From contig DATAVB010000164.1 of NCBI GenBank assembly GCA_036267955.1, positions 7,041-71,040 on the forward strand: a stretch of 64,000 nt of DNA, in the 5' to 3' direction. Position numbers and translations under genes: made by a program. Of the stretch, positions 24,855-33,339 are shown piece after piece (position 1 is the stretch's first letter; each line of letters starts with the position of its first letter). Under the pieces are notes generated by a model. That model saw nothing but the letters and a program-made list of their open reading frames with translations, did no database searches and was not told the origin of the DNA. Source of the stretch: DATAVB01 sp036267955. GTDB lineage: Bacteria; Actinomycetota; Actinomycetes; Mycobacteriales; QHCD01.

Positions 24855-25771
24855 AGCAGCGTCCCGATGCCGCCGTGGCTGCCGACCCAGGCCCGGAAGT
24901 AGGTCATGAACTCGTCCCACCAGCCGCCGACGATGACGATGCCGAGGACGACCAGCAGCGCGCCGCCGAACCGGGTCACCCAGATCGCGTGCCGCCGCAC
25001 CACGCCGAAGGCCCCGATTACCCACCGGAAGCCGAACGCCGCCAGCACGAACGGAACGCCCAGGCCGATGCAGTAGGCGACCGACAGGAACGCGCCGCGG
25101 CCCGCGCTGGCGCTGGAGAAGGCGAGGGTCTGCACGGCGCCGAGTGTCGGCCCGATGCAGGGGGTCCAGCCGAGTCCGAAGAGGACGCCGAGCACTGGAG
25201 CGCCGAGCAGGCCGGTCTGCGGCAACTTGTGGATGCGGAAGTCCCGCTGCATTCCGGGAATCAGGCCGACGAAGGCCAGGCCAAGCAGGATGGTGACCGC
25301 GCCGAGCCCGCGTTCGATCGCGTGCTGGTGCACGTACAGCGCCCGGCCGAGGCCGCCGAATGCCGCGCCATAGGAGACGAAGACGGCGGTGAAGCCGAGT
25401 ACGAACAGCGCCGAGCCGGCGAAGGTGCGCCGCCGGCCGCTGTGCCCGGTTCTGGATCGCCCGCCCCGCGCCCTGGCGACCCGCGCCTTGGGTCGGGCAG
25501 CGACCGCGACGCCGCCGGTCGGCTTGGCCGCGCCGGCCGCGGTCGGCTCGACGCCGCTCGCGTCCCCGTCCGTACGATCAGCGTCGTCCACCGTGGACTG
25601 CTCCGAGCCGGCGAGCCCGGTGACGTACGACAGGTAGCCGGGCACCAGCGGCAGCACGCAGGGCGACAGGAAGCTCACCAGGCCGGCGACCATCGCGACC
25701 AGAGCACCGAGGATCAGCGGGCCGTCGGCGACGGTGTGCGCGAAGCTGGCGCCGACCCCACCGGCGATCAT
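24851..25771 (-). CDS. ccdA: cytochrome c biogenesis protein CcdA (thiol-disulfide reductant transfer)
   Basis: This is a 306-residue polytopic protein that passes reducing power across the membrane to the ResA-type thioredoxin. The two redox cysteines are in LSPCVLPLVPGYLS and GWTPCIGPTLGA. A basic/alanine-rich loop of about 60 residues near residues 55-115 enlarges the protein relative to short CcdA forms. It overlaps both neighbours by 4 nt. Confidence 0.94.
   Translation of the reverse strand: MIAGGVGASFAHTVADGPLILGALVAMVAGLVSFLSPCVLPLVPGYLSYVTGLAGSEQSTVDDADRTDGDASGVEPTAAGAAKPTGGVAVAARPKARVARARGGRSRTGHSGRRRTFAGSALFVLGFTAVFVSYGAAFGGLGRALYVHQHAIERGLGAVTILLGLAFVGLIPGMQRDFRIHKLPQTGLLGAPVLGVLFGLGWTPCIGPTLGAVQTLAFSSASAGRGAFLSVAYCIGLGVPFVLAAFGFRWVIGAFGVVRRHAIWVTRFGGALLVVLGIVIVGGWWDEFMTYFRAWVGSHGGIGTLL
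25586..25598. repeat. palindrome GTCCACCGTGGAC, copy inside ccdA
   Basis: This is an exact copy of the 13-nt palindrome. It encodes Ser-Thr-Val-Asp in the low-complexity loop of CcdA, a place with little protein-level constraint. Confidence 0.7.
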
Positions 25772-26379
25772 TTCTCCGCCAGCAGCGGCTTGACGACCTT
25801 GCTCAGGTCGTTGTCGAGGAGTGGGGTCACGTAGACGCCGGCGACCCGACCCTTGCGGTCCAGCAGGATCGTGGACGGGATCGCGTTGGGGTTGAAGTTG
25901 CGGAACGTCAGCGCGGCGCGGCCCTGCGGATCCCAGAAGTTCGGGTACGTGATGTGCTTCATCTTGATGAACTGTTCGGCGTTGCCTTTGTCATCCTTCA
26001 CATCCACGCCGACAATCTGCAGCCCGCGGGCCTGCTCGGCGGCGTACACCTTCTGCAGGTCCGGCGCCTCGACCCGGCACGGCGGACACCACTCGCCCCA
26101 GAAATTCAGCGCCACCACCTTGCCGCGGTAGTCGCTGAGCTTGGCCGACTTCCCGTCCAGCAGCGTCCCGGAGAAGGGCGGCGCCTCGTGCCGCTTGCCG
26201 GCCGGGATCACCTCGCCCTTCTTGGTGGCGGAGACGAACCGGTACTGGTCGGCCGCGTTCTGGTCGACCGCGTCGCTGCCGCCGGAGCAGGCGCTGGCCG
26301 TCATTATTGTGACGCCGGTAAGCGCCAGCAGCAGTCGGAAGCCTCTGGCGCGTCGGGGAAGAACAGCAGCGCGGCGCAT
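25768..26379 (-). CDS. resA: ResA/TlpA-type thiol-disulfide oxidoreductase lipoprotein
   Basis: This is a membrane-anchored thioredoxin-like protein (203 residues) that reduces the CXXCH haem-binding site of apocytochrome c. The active site WCPPC has Cys98 and Cys101. A lipobox ends at Cys31 after a hydrophobic signal. The cis-proline region reads NAIPSTILLD. It is the first gene of the resA-ccdA-resB-ccsB operon and overlaps ccdA by 4 nt. Confidence 0.93.
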   Translation of the reverse strand: MRRAAVLPRRARGFRLLLALTGVTIMTASACSGGSDAVDQNAADQYRFVSATKKGEVIPAGKRHEAPPFSGTLLDGKSAKLSDYRGKVVALNFWGEWCPPCRVEAPDLQKVYAAEQARGLQIVGVDVKDDKGNAEQFIKMKHITYPNFWDPQGRAALTFRNFNPNAIPSTILLDRKGRVAGVYVTPLLDNDLSKVVKPLLAEK

Positions 26380-26588
26380 CGCCGTCCAGTGTGACGCTCG
26401 CGCTGTTGATCATTGGCCGCGGGGTCGGCGCGGTGGCAGCTCCGGTCACCTGTTCTGCGATTGAATGTCCGGTTTCACGTCTCCGCGGAGGCGCCGCGAC
26501 GTGCCCGGCATCACGCTTCCGGCCGGTTTCGGGGCGACGCTGTGGATGGACCGGCGGAATTGTCGGCCCTCGATGCTGGGGTCGAGGC

Positions 26589-27998
26589 ATGTTGGAAATC
26601 GCATCGGAGCCGCCCAGCGCCGCTCCCCCAGACCCGCCCGACTCCAGCGGCCTGTCGCTCACCGATCTGGAAGACCAGATCTGCGCGACCGCGGCCAGCC
26701 TCGCCGCGCAGACCTGCCGGTGGCTGGAACTTCTGGCCGAGTTCGAGCGCCGCGAAGGCTGGGCCGGTTGGGGCGTCAAGTCGTGCGCGCACTGGTTGTC
26801 GTACCGCTGCTCGATGGGCCCCGGCGCCGCCCGCGAACACATGCGGGTGGCGCGATCGCTCGCCGAGCTGCCCCTGCTGCGGGCCGCGTTCGGTCGGGGG
26901 CAGCTGTCGTACTCCAAGGCCCGCGCCCTGACCCGGATCGCCACGGCCGCGAACGAGGCCGAGCTCGTCGACCTGGCCCTGACCGCCACCGCGGCGCAGC
27001 TGGAGCGGATCGTGCGCGGCTATCAGAAGGCGAACGAGACCGCGCTCCGGTCGTACGAACGGCGCCGGCACCGCTGGCACTGGGACGAGGACGGCATGTT
27101 GATCGTGCGGGCCCGGCTGATGCCCGAGGAGGGCGCGACCTATCTCGCCGCCCTACGATCGGCCCAGGCTGCCGCGACCACTCCAGTCGACAACACTCCC
27201 GATGAGAAGGCATCGGCCTCCCGCCGACCCGATCCGAACGGGACCGCCGGGGCCGACGCCCTGGTGATGATGGCCGCCGGGTTCCTGACCAGCGCCGGGA
27301 GCGCCGACTGTTCCGGTGATGACCGCACCCTCCTGGTGGTGCACGTCGACGCCGAAACCCTCGACGGTGGCACCGCGGCTCCGCAGTCGGTCTCGGCCCG
27401 GTCGGCGCCGACGAAGCCGCGCATAGTCGGGGTGCCGGATGCCGGCCCGCGTTGCCGGATCGAGGGCGGCCCGGGCCTCGCACCGACCACCGCGGCGCGG
27501 TTGGCCTGCGACTCGGCGGTGGTGGCGATGCTGCGCGACCGGGACGGGCACGTGCTCGATGTGGGCCGCCGGACGCGGCGGATCAACAGCGCACTGCGCC
27601 GGGCACTGCGGGCCCGCGACCACGGCTGCCGCTACCCCAGCTGCACGCGGGTCCGATTCCTCGACGCCCATCACGTCCGGCCGTGGTCCAGCGGCGGCCC
27701 GACCGAGCTGGACAACCTGATCCTGCTCTGCTGGCGGCACCACACCCTCGTCCACGAGGGGCTGGTGTCGGTCAGCGTCACCGCGACCGGCGATTTGCTC
27801 TGGAGCCGACCTGACGGCCGACCGGTCCCGTCCGTCTACCTGCATCCCGGCGCGGCTCCGCAGCCCCCCGGGACGCCGTTCGACCCGGACTCGCTCCGGC
27901 CGCGCTGGGCCGGCGAGGAGCTTGACCTGGGTTGGGCCGTCGCCGGGTTGTTGCAACCGTTCCGACCACAACCGTTCCGACCGCCCAGGGCAGCTTGA
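26589..27998 (+). CDS. DUF222 and HNH endonuclease domain protein (13E12 repeat family)
   Basis: This is a 469-residue protein of the actinobacterial DUF222-HNH family (REP13E12 in M. tuberculosis). The DUF222 region spans about residues 20-300. The C-terminal HNH motif is intact (CRYPSCTRVRFLDAHHVRPW, then LDNLILLCWRHH). Such genes are multicopy and thought mobile. It is oriented against the surrounding hem/ccs operon and ends 10 nt from gpm. ATG 26589 follows a GGGGTCGAGG stretch. The 3' end carries a 15-nt direct repeat (two QPFRP units). Confidence 0.9.
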   Translation: MLEIASEPPSAAPPDPPDSSGLSLTDLEDQICATAASLAAQTCRWLELLAEFERREGWAGWGVKSCAHWLSYRCSMGPGAAREHMRVARSLAELPLLRAAFGRGQLSYSKARALTRIATAANEAELVDLALTATAAQLERIVRGYQKANETALRSYERRRHRWHWDEDGMLIVRARLMPEEGATYLAALRSAQAAATTPVDNTPDEKASASRRPDPNGTAGADALVMMAAGFLTSAGSADCSGDDRTLLVVHVDAETLDGGTAAPQSVSARSAPTKPRIVGVPDAGPRCRIEGGPGLAPTTAARLACDSAVVAMLRDRDGHVLDVGRRTRRINSALRRALRARDHGCRYPSCTRVRFLDAHHVRPWSSGGPTELDNLILLCWRHHTLVHEGLVSVSVTATGDLLWSRPDGRPVPSVYLHPGAAPQPPGTPFDPDSLRPRWAGEELDLGWAVAGLLQPFRPQPFRPPRAA

Positions 27999-28008
27999 CG
28001 CCGTCCGG

Positions 28009-28641
28009 TCAGGCGCCCTTGGTCGCGTTGGGCGAGGTCGGCCCGGCCGGCTCGAAGTAGTCGATCTCGACCAGCTTGTCGTCCTCGTAGACCAGGCTCG
28101 TCACGGAGGCCAGGCCGCACTGCCGCTTGCGCGGGTCGTGCCACAGCCGCTTGCCCTCGAGCTTGAGCCGGGCGGTCCAGATCGCGAGCTGATGGCTGAT
28201 GCACACCGCCTCGTGACCCATCGCCGCATTGCGCGCCGCCGCGACGGCCTCGAGCATGCGATCGGCGATCTCACGGTAGGGCTCGCCCCAGGACGGGCGA
28301 AACGGGTTGTACAGCTTCGCCCAGTTGCGCGGGCTCTTCAGCGCCCCGTCGCCGACGCCGAACCGCTGCCCCTCGAACGCGTTGCTCGGCTCGATCAACC
28401 GGCCGTCCAAGGCGACGTCCAGACCTGTCGTGGTGGCCAGCGGCACGGCGGTTTCCTGCGCGCGCTCCAGCGGGCTGGACACCAGATAGGTGATATCGCG
28501 GGTCGATAATTCGCGCGCGGCCTTTTCTGCCATTTCCTTTCCGGCGGCGCTCAAATGGTAATTCGGCATCCGTCCATAGAGGATTTTCTCCGGATTCTCG
28601 ACCTCGCCGTGCCGCAGCAGGTGTACGACAGTCTTGGTCAT
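28009..28641 (-). CDS. histidine phosphatase (phosphoglycerate mutase) family protein
   Basis: This is a 210-residue member of the phosphoglycerate mutase superfamily. The phospho-histidine motif LLRHGEV is at residues 8-14, the ligand arginine is in SSPLERAQET, and the second histidine is in AVCISHQLAIW. The substrate is unknown; in actinobacteria this gene sits between hemL and the ccs operon, as here apart from the inserted HNH gene. Start overlaps the hemL stop by 4 nt. Confidence 0.9.
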   Translation of the reverse strand: MTKTVVHLLRHGEVENPEKILYGRMPNYHLSAAGKEMAEKAARELSTRDITYLVSSPLERAQETAVPLATTTGLDVALDGRLIEPSNAFEGQRFGVGDGALKSPRNWAKLYNPFRPSWGEPYREIADRMLEAVAAARNAAMGHEAVCISHQLAIWTARLKLEGKRLWHDPRKRQCGLASVTSLVYEDDKLVEIDYFEPAGPTSPNATKGA

Positions 28642-29975
28642 GAGGCGCCTTCCGTTGTGGGGGTGGAATTCGCCTGGATTTCGGCGGCCGCGCGGGCGGC
28701 GATGGGTAGGGCCGCGGCGATGCGGCCGAGTGCTTCCTCGTCGTGGGCGGCGGAAAGGAACCAGGCCTCGTACGAGGACGGCGGCAGGTATACGCCGTTG
28801 CTCAACATGGAATGGAAGAACGCCGCGAAGGCCGCGGTGTCCTGCTTTCGCGCGTCGTCGTAATTCCGCACGTCATGGTCGGCGAAGAATACCGAGAAAA
28901 GGCTGCCCGCCGTCTGAATGTGGTGCGGTACGCCGGCGACGGTGAGCGCCTCGTGGGCGAGGCGGGCCACCTCGGAGGCGGCCGCGTCGACGGTCGCGTA
29001 CACGTCGGAGTCACACTGCCGCAGCGTCGCCAGTCCGGCGGAGACGGCGACCGGGTTCCCGGAGAGCGTGCCGGCCTGATAGACCGGGCCGGCCGGAGCG
29101 AGATGGGCCATCACGTCGGCGCGGCCACCGAATGCGGCGGCCGGCATTCCGCCACCCATGACCTTGCCGAAGGTGAACAGGTCGGCGTCGACCGGGTCGA
29201 GTCCGTACCAACCGGCCGAGCTGACCCGGAATCCGGTCATCACCTCATCCAGCACCAGGAGCGCGCCGGCCGCCGAGGTGGCCGCGAGCAGTTCGGCGTT
29301 GAAGTTGTCCCGCGGCGGTACGACGCCCATGTTCGCCGCGGCCGCCTCGCTGATGACGCACGCGATGTCACTGCCGTGCTCGGCGAAGGCCGCCCGGACC
29401 GCAGCGATGTCGTTGTAGGGCAGCACAATGGTGTCCGAGGCCTGCGCCCCGGTGACCCCGGGAGTGTCGGGCAGAGCGAAGGTCGCCATCCCGGATCCGG
29501 CCGCGGCGAGCAGCGCGTCGACGTGCCCGTGATAGCAGCCGGCGAACTTCACCACCTTGCTCCGGCCGGTGAAGCCGCGGGCCAGCCGGATGGCCGACAT
29601 CGTCGCCTCGGTGCCGGAGTTGACCAGCCGCACCTGTTCGACCGGCGGCACCCGCCGGACGATCTCCTCGGCCAAGTCGACCTCGCCCGCAGACGGCGTG
29701 CCGAACGACAGGCCGTGCGTCGCCGCGTCCCGTACCGCACCGACGACCGCCGGGTGCGCATGCCCGAGGATCATCGGCCCCCACGACCCGACCAGGTCGA
29801 CGTACTCCCGTCCGTCGGCGTCGGTCAGGTAGGCGCCCCGACCGGACGCCATGAACCGCGGCGTACCGCCAACCGCACGGAAGGCGCGTACCGGCGAATT
29901 GACACCGCCGGGCGTCACCGCCTGGCCGCGCGCGAACAACTTCTCGGACGCCGGTGCGTCCTGCGGGTAGGTCAT
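28638..29975 (-). CDS. hemL: glutamate-1-semialdehyde 2,1-aminomutase
   Basis: This PLP enzyme (about 445 residues) forms 5-aminolevulinate from glutamate-1-semialdehyde, the step after HemA. The start region ASEKLFARGQAVTPGGVNSP is diagnostic. The PLP-site motif is LLVLDEVMTGFRV, and the Schiff-base lysine is in LFTFGKVMGGGMP. ATG 29975 is chosen; an in-frame GTG 6 nt earlier is possible. The rest of the haem genes lie 1.7 kb away at 31.6-38 kb. Confidence 0.97.
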   Translation of the reverse strand: MTYPQDAPASEKLFARGQAVTPGGVNSPVRAFRAVGGTPRFMASGRGAYLTDADGREYVDLVGSWGPMILGHAHPAVVGAVRDAATHGLSFGTPSAGEVDLAEEIVRRVPPVEQVRLVNSGTEATMSAIRLARGFTGRSKVVKFAGCYHGHVDALLAAAGSGMATFALPDTPGVTGAQASDTIVLPYNDIAAVRAAFAEHGSDIACVISEAAAANMGVVPPRDNFNAELLAATSAAGALLVLDEVMTGFRVSSAGWYGLDPVDADLFTFGKVMGGGMPAAAFGGRADVMAHLAPAGPVYQAGTLSGNPVAVSAGLATLRQCDSDVYATVDAAASEVARLAHEALTVAGVPHHIQTAGSLFSVFFADHDVRNYDDARKQDTAAFAAFFHSMLSNGVYLPPSSYEAWFLSAAHDEEALGRIAAALPIAARAAAEIQANSTPTTEGAS

Positions 29976-30152
29976 GCGCACAGTCTTTCAAGCGCCCGCA
30001 ACGAGGCAGCAGCCGGCTCGGCCGTCGGGCACGCGGAAATAAATGACACTTTGCTATGAAATGACGCGTAACCGATTCGTTGCCGAACTCGAGCGTGGCC
30101 CGAGCCACATCTGGGTAGGACGCGATGGAACGAATTCCGTTTCAACCAATGC

Positions 30153-31070
30153 ATGGGGGTGACTGTCGTGGCAGCGCACATGCGAGTACCACGCACACGA
30201 GGTCTGCTCAGTGGCCTCTTACTTGTTCTTCTCGGAGCCTGGGGCGCACTTATCGCCTTTATCGGCCCCTATTTCCACTTTGCTTTTACACCAGACAACA
30301 CGTGGACCTACACCAGCGGCCGGCTCTGGCTGGAGGTTCTGCCGGGCGCGGGCGCGTTCCTCGGCGGGCTGATCGTGCTCGGCAGCGCCCACCGGGCCCG
30401 GGCCAGCATCGGTGGGTGGCTGGCCGCGGCGTCCGGCGCCTGGTTCGTCGTCGGGCTCCCCCTGTCCACCCTGTCGGGGATGCCGCATGTCGGCACGCCG
30501 ACCGGTGGCACCACCCGGCAGGCGCTCGAGACGCTCAGCTTCTTCTACGCGTTAGGTGCCGTGATCGTCTTCCTGGCCGCGTTGGCGCTCGGCCGGTTCG
30601 CGGTGGTGGGCGTCCGTGAGACGCAGGCCGCCGAACGGGATGCCGCCGAAGAGCGGGTGTCCACTGTGGATGAGACCAGCTACTACGACCACGAACCGGT
30701 TGGCGCCGCCGGAACGACCGCGACGCACACCACTGCCGACCCGACTGTCGCCGAGCCGACTGTCGCTGCACCGGCGGCTGCCGCGTCGAACCAGGAGACC
30801 GTGGTCACCCGTGGGCCGGCACCGACCCGTGGCGCCGATCAGTACGGCGACCAGAACCCCAACCCCAACCCCAGCCCGAAGGCCGAGCCCGAACGGGACC
30901 GGCTGGGAACGTACGACGAGGCATGGGCGCAGAACGACGCCGGCCTGCCGCCGGCACCGCCGGTCGGCGACGCAACCGTGACCGACGACGACTCGGCCGG
31001 GCTGTTGCACCGGTTCCGTCACCGTCATGCGGCGCACGCGAGCGGTCCGCACGACGGGACCACCAGCTAA
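30153..31070 (+). CDS. four-helix membrane protein with acidic/Pro-rich tail, unknown function
   Basis: This is a protein of about 305 residues. Four transmembrane helices lie in the first 150 residues (for example GLLSGLLLVLLGAWGALIAF). The rest is a hydrophilic tail rich in Thr, Ala, Asn and Pro. The family is not recognised. The start is uncertain: ATG 30153 lacks a clear ribosome site; GTG 30159 and ATG 30180 are alternatives. It is followed by a strong terminator and is divergent from hemL. Confidence 0.7.
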   Translation: MGVTVVAAHMRVPRTRGLLSGLLLVLLGAWGALIAFIGPYFHFAFTPDNTWTYTSGRLWLEVLPGAGAFLGGLIVLGSAHRARASIGGWLAAASGAWFVVGLPLSTLSGMPHVGTPTGGTTRQALETLSFFYALGAVIVFLAALALGRFAVVGVRETQAAERDAAEERVSTVDETSYYDHEPVGAAGTTATHTTADPTVAEPTVAAPAAAASNQETVVTRGPAPTRGADQYGDQNPNPNPSPKAEPERDRLGTYDEAWAQNDAGLPPAPPVGDATVTDDDSAGLLHRFRHRHAAHASGPHDGTTS

Positions 31071-31087
31071 CTGTCGGCAGCCCCCCG

Positions 31088-31135
31088 AAACGCCCCTACG
31101 GCGCGTCGCCCCACGACCGCCGTAGGGGCGTTTTT
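31088..31135. terminator. rho-independent terminator with T-run
   Basis: A perfect 16-bp stem (AAACGCCCCTACGGCG at 31088-31103 with 31118-31133) and a 14-nt loop are followed by a TTTTT run to 31135. It ends the membrane-protein gene, and the stem can also act on the convergent gene whose stop is at 31134. It is the clearest canonical terminator in the window. Confidence 0.88.
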
Positions 31136-31601
31136 ACCTGTCCCGCCTGGCCTCGAGAAGGGAGTCACGCAGCCTGTCGGGATGGCGGCACGGCACCACG
31201 ATCACAGTGCCGTCGACAAGCCGGACAGGCATCGCCGACCGCCCTTTCGGGACAGCCATGCCGCCACCGAGAATGCGCGCTCCGACCGGCGGGCCGCCCG
31301 CCTCGTCGTCCTCGAAATAGGAAATATCCACAGTGGACAATGGAATGGTCTCACGGCCCACCCGCAACCTGGTATCGGTCACGGTTACCGAGCCGAACTG
31401 CATACGGGCGAAGGCCGCGATCGCCACCACGCCACCGATTGCCAGCAGCGCCAGGGCCCAGCCAAGCGTGTGGGCGTGGTGTCCGGGCAGCGCGAGATCG
31501 ACGATGAAACCCAGCAGGCAGAGCCCGACGACCGCGCCGACCGGGCGCCATGAGGCGGCCCGCTCGGCGTATCGGGCGTCCTCGGCCAGTCGCTCAGCCA
31601 T
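31134..31601 (-). CDS. two-helix membrane protein, DUF3093/PH-like
   Basis: This is a 155-residue protein with two transmembrane helices (about residues 20-62) and a C-terminal beta-rich domain ending in VPCRHPDRLRDSLLEA, which resembles the substrate-side motif of DUF3093 or PH-like families; the assignment is weak. ATG 31601 is favoured by GAGG 7 nt upstream; a GTG at 31622 is possible. It lies 42 nt downstream of hemB and is probably co-transcribed with it. Confidence 0.65.
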   Translation of the reverse strand: MAERLAEDARYAERAASWRPVGAVVGLCLLGFIVDLALPGHHAHTLGWALALLAIGGVVAIAAFARMQFGSVTVTDTRLRVGRETIPLSTVDISYFEDDEAGGPPVGARILGGGMAVPKGRSAMPVRLVDGTVIVVPCRHPDRLRDSLLEARRDR

Positions 31602-31643
31602 GCCCGGCCTCACCATGTCCACTGTGGATCGATGCCGTCGACA

Positions 31644-33335
31644 TCAGTCGAGCCAGCCGGCGACCTCCACCGCCCAGTAGCTCAGCACGATGTCCGCGCC
31701 GGCTCGCCGGATCGCGGTCAGCGTCTCCAGCACGGCGCGGCGCCGGTCGATCATGCCGGCCGCGGCGGCGGCCTCGATCATCGCGTACTCACCCGACACC
31801 TGATAGGCGGCAACCGGCACGTCCACGGCGGCCCGCACCTTCGCGAGCACGTCCAGGTACGCCAGCGCCGGCTTCACCATCACCGCATCCGCACCCTCGG
31901 CCAGGTCGAGCGCGACCTCGCGCAGCGCCTCGTCGACCGAGCGGGCCGGGTCCTGCTGGTAACCGGCGCGGTCGCCGGACTTCGGCGCCCCCTCGGCCGC
32001 CTCGCGGAACGGGCCGTAGAACGAGGACGCGTACTTCGCCGAATACGCCAGGATCGGAATGTCGCTGAATTCCGCATCGTCCAGCGCGGTCCGGATCGCG
32101 GCGACCTGGCCGTCCATCATTCCGCTGGGCGCCACCAGGTGCGCGCCGGCCGCGGCCTGCGCCACGGCAATTTCGGCATAGCGCTGCAGCGTCGCGTCGT
32201 TGTCGACCTGACCGTCCGGGCGCAACGGTCCGCAGTGGCCGTGGTCGGTGTACTCGCACAGGCACAGATCGGCCATCAGTACGGTGTCGTCGCCCAGGTC
32301 CGTACGCAGCGCACGCAGGGCCTGAAGCAGTACGCCGTCCGGTGCGTCGGCCTGCGTCCCGAGCTCGTCCTTCTCCGCCGGGATGCCGAACAGCATCAGC
32401 CCGCCCACACCGGCGCCGACCGCGGCCGCGGCCGACTTCCGCAGCGACTCGACCGTGTGCTGCACGACGCCGGGCATCGAACTGATCGCCACCGGCTCGT
32501 CGATGCCCTCCTTGACGAACATCGGGAGCACCAGGTCGGCCGCGGTGATCCGGGTCTGGCTGAACAGCCCGCGCATCGCGGGCGAGCGACGCAGCCGACG
32601 TGGCCGCACCGCCGGAAAGCCGCCGGGGTTGCCGGGCGGGGTTGAGGCAGCATGCCGGCGACCCCGTCGGCCTGACTCGCGACCCGATTCCCGACCCGGC
32701 TCGCGGCGCGACTCGGCCTCGGCCCGCGCCGCCGCCCGGGACTGCCGCGGCTGCTCCGGCTCGGCCGTGAGTACGGGCGCAGGGTCGGTCTGCGGCTCAG
32801 CCGCGGCGGCGGGCGGCCCGGTGACAGCCGACGGAACGGCGGCAGCCGGCGGAACGGCGGCAGCCGGCGCGACCGTGCCCGGCCCGACGGCCGGCACCTG
32901 CTCGGTCGGCGGATCCGGCACCTGCGCCCGGTCGACAGCCGGTGGCTGCGGAATCGGGTTCGCGTTCTTCGGGGCCGCATTCGCCCGAGGCGGAGGCGCG
33001 GGTGTCGCAGGTGTCGCGGCCGGAGCCGGTCCCGCAGCAGGAGCCGGTCCCGCAGCAGGAACCGGGGCCGCGTTACGCGGCGGCACCGCGCCGGCGGGCG
33101 GCGGGCCGGCAGCAGGCGAACCGGCCCCGGGTGAACCCCCGGCCGGACCTGGGCCGCCCGGCCGCCGGCCGGGATCGGTGTCCCGGGCCGGCGGCTGCGG
33201 CGGTGGGGCGACCAGCGCGGTCTCGATCCGTACCGTCGCTTCCTGACCGTTCACGTTGCTCATGCCGTTTACCCGACCGTGCGGACCGTTGTCCGGCATC
33301 GGCGTGCTCCCCGCTTGCGCACTCGTGTCGGACAT
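31644..33335 (-). CDS. hemB: delta-aminolevulinic acid dehydratase with long N-terminal extension
   Basis: HemB joins two 5-aminolevulinates into porphobilinogen. The C-terminal 330 residues are a complete enzyme: the zinc cysteines in LCLCEYTDHGHC, Schiff-base Lys434 in AYSAKYASSF, and Lys488 in MVKPALAYLD. Residues 1 to about 230 are Pro/Ala-rich with no recognised domain. ATG 33335 lies 4 nt after the hemD stop, and no good start codon was found nearer the catalytic core, so the extension appears genuine. Normal HemB has about 325 residues. Confidence 0.93.
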   Translation of the reverse strand: MSDTSAQAGSTPMPDNGPHGRVNGMSNVNGQEATVRIETALVAPPPQPPARDTDPGRRPGGPGPAGGSPGAGSPAAGPPPAGAVPPRNAAPVPAAGPAPAAGPAPAATPATPAPPPRANAAPKNANPIPQPPAVDRAQVPDPPTEQVPAVGPGTVAPAAAVPPAAAVPSAVTGPPAAAAEPQTDPAPVLTAEPEQPRQSRAAARAEAESRREPGRESGRESGRRGRRHAASTPPGNPGGFPAVRPRRLRRSPAMRGLFSQTRITAADLVLPMFVKEGIDEPVAISSMPGVVQHTVESLRKSAAAAVGAGVGGLMLFGIPAEKDELGTQADAPDGVLLQALRALRTDLGDDTVLMADLCLCEYTDHGHCGPLRPDGQVDNDATLQRYAEIAVAQAAAGAHLVAPSGMMDGQVAAIRTALDDAEFSDIPILAYSAKYASSFYGPFREAAEGAPKSGDRAGYQQDPARSVDEALREVALDLAEGADAVMVKPALAYLDVLAKVRAAVDVPVAAYQVSGEYAMIEAAAAAGMIDRRRAVLETLTAIRRAGADIVLSYWAVEVAGWLD

Positions 33336-33339
33336 GGCG

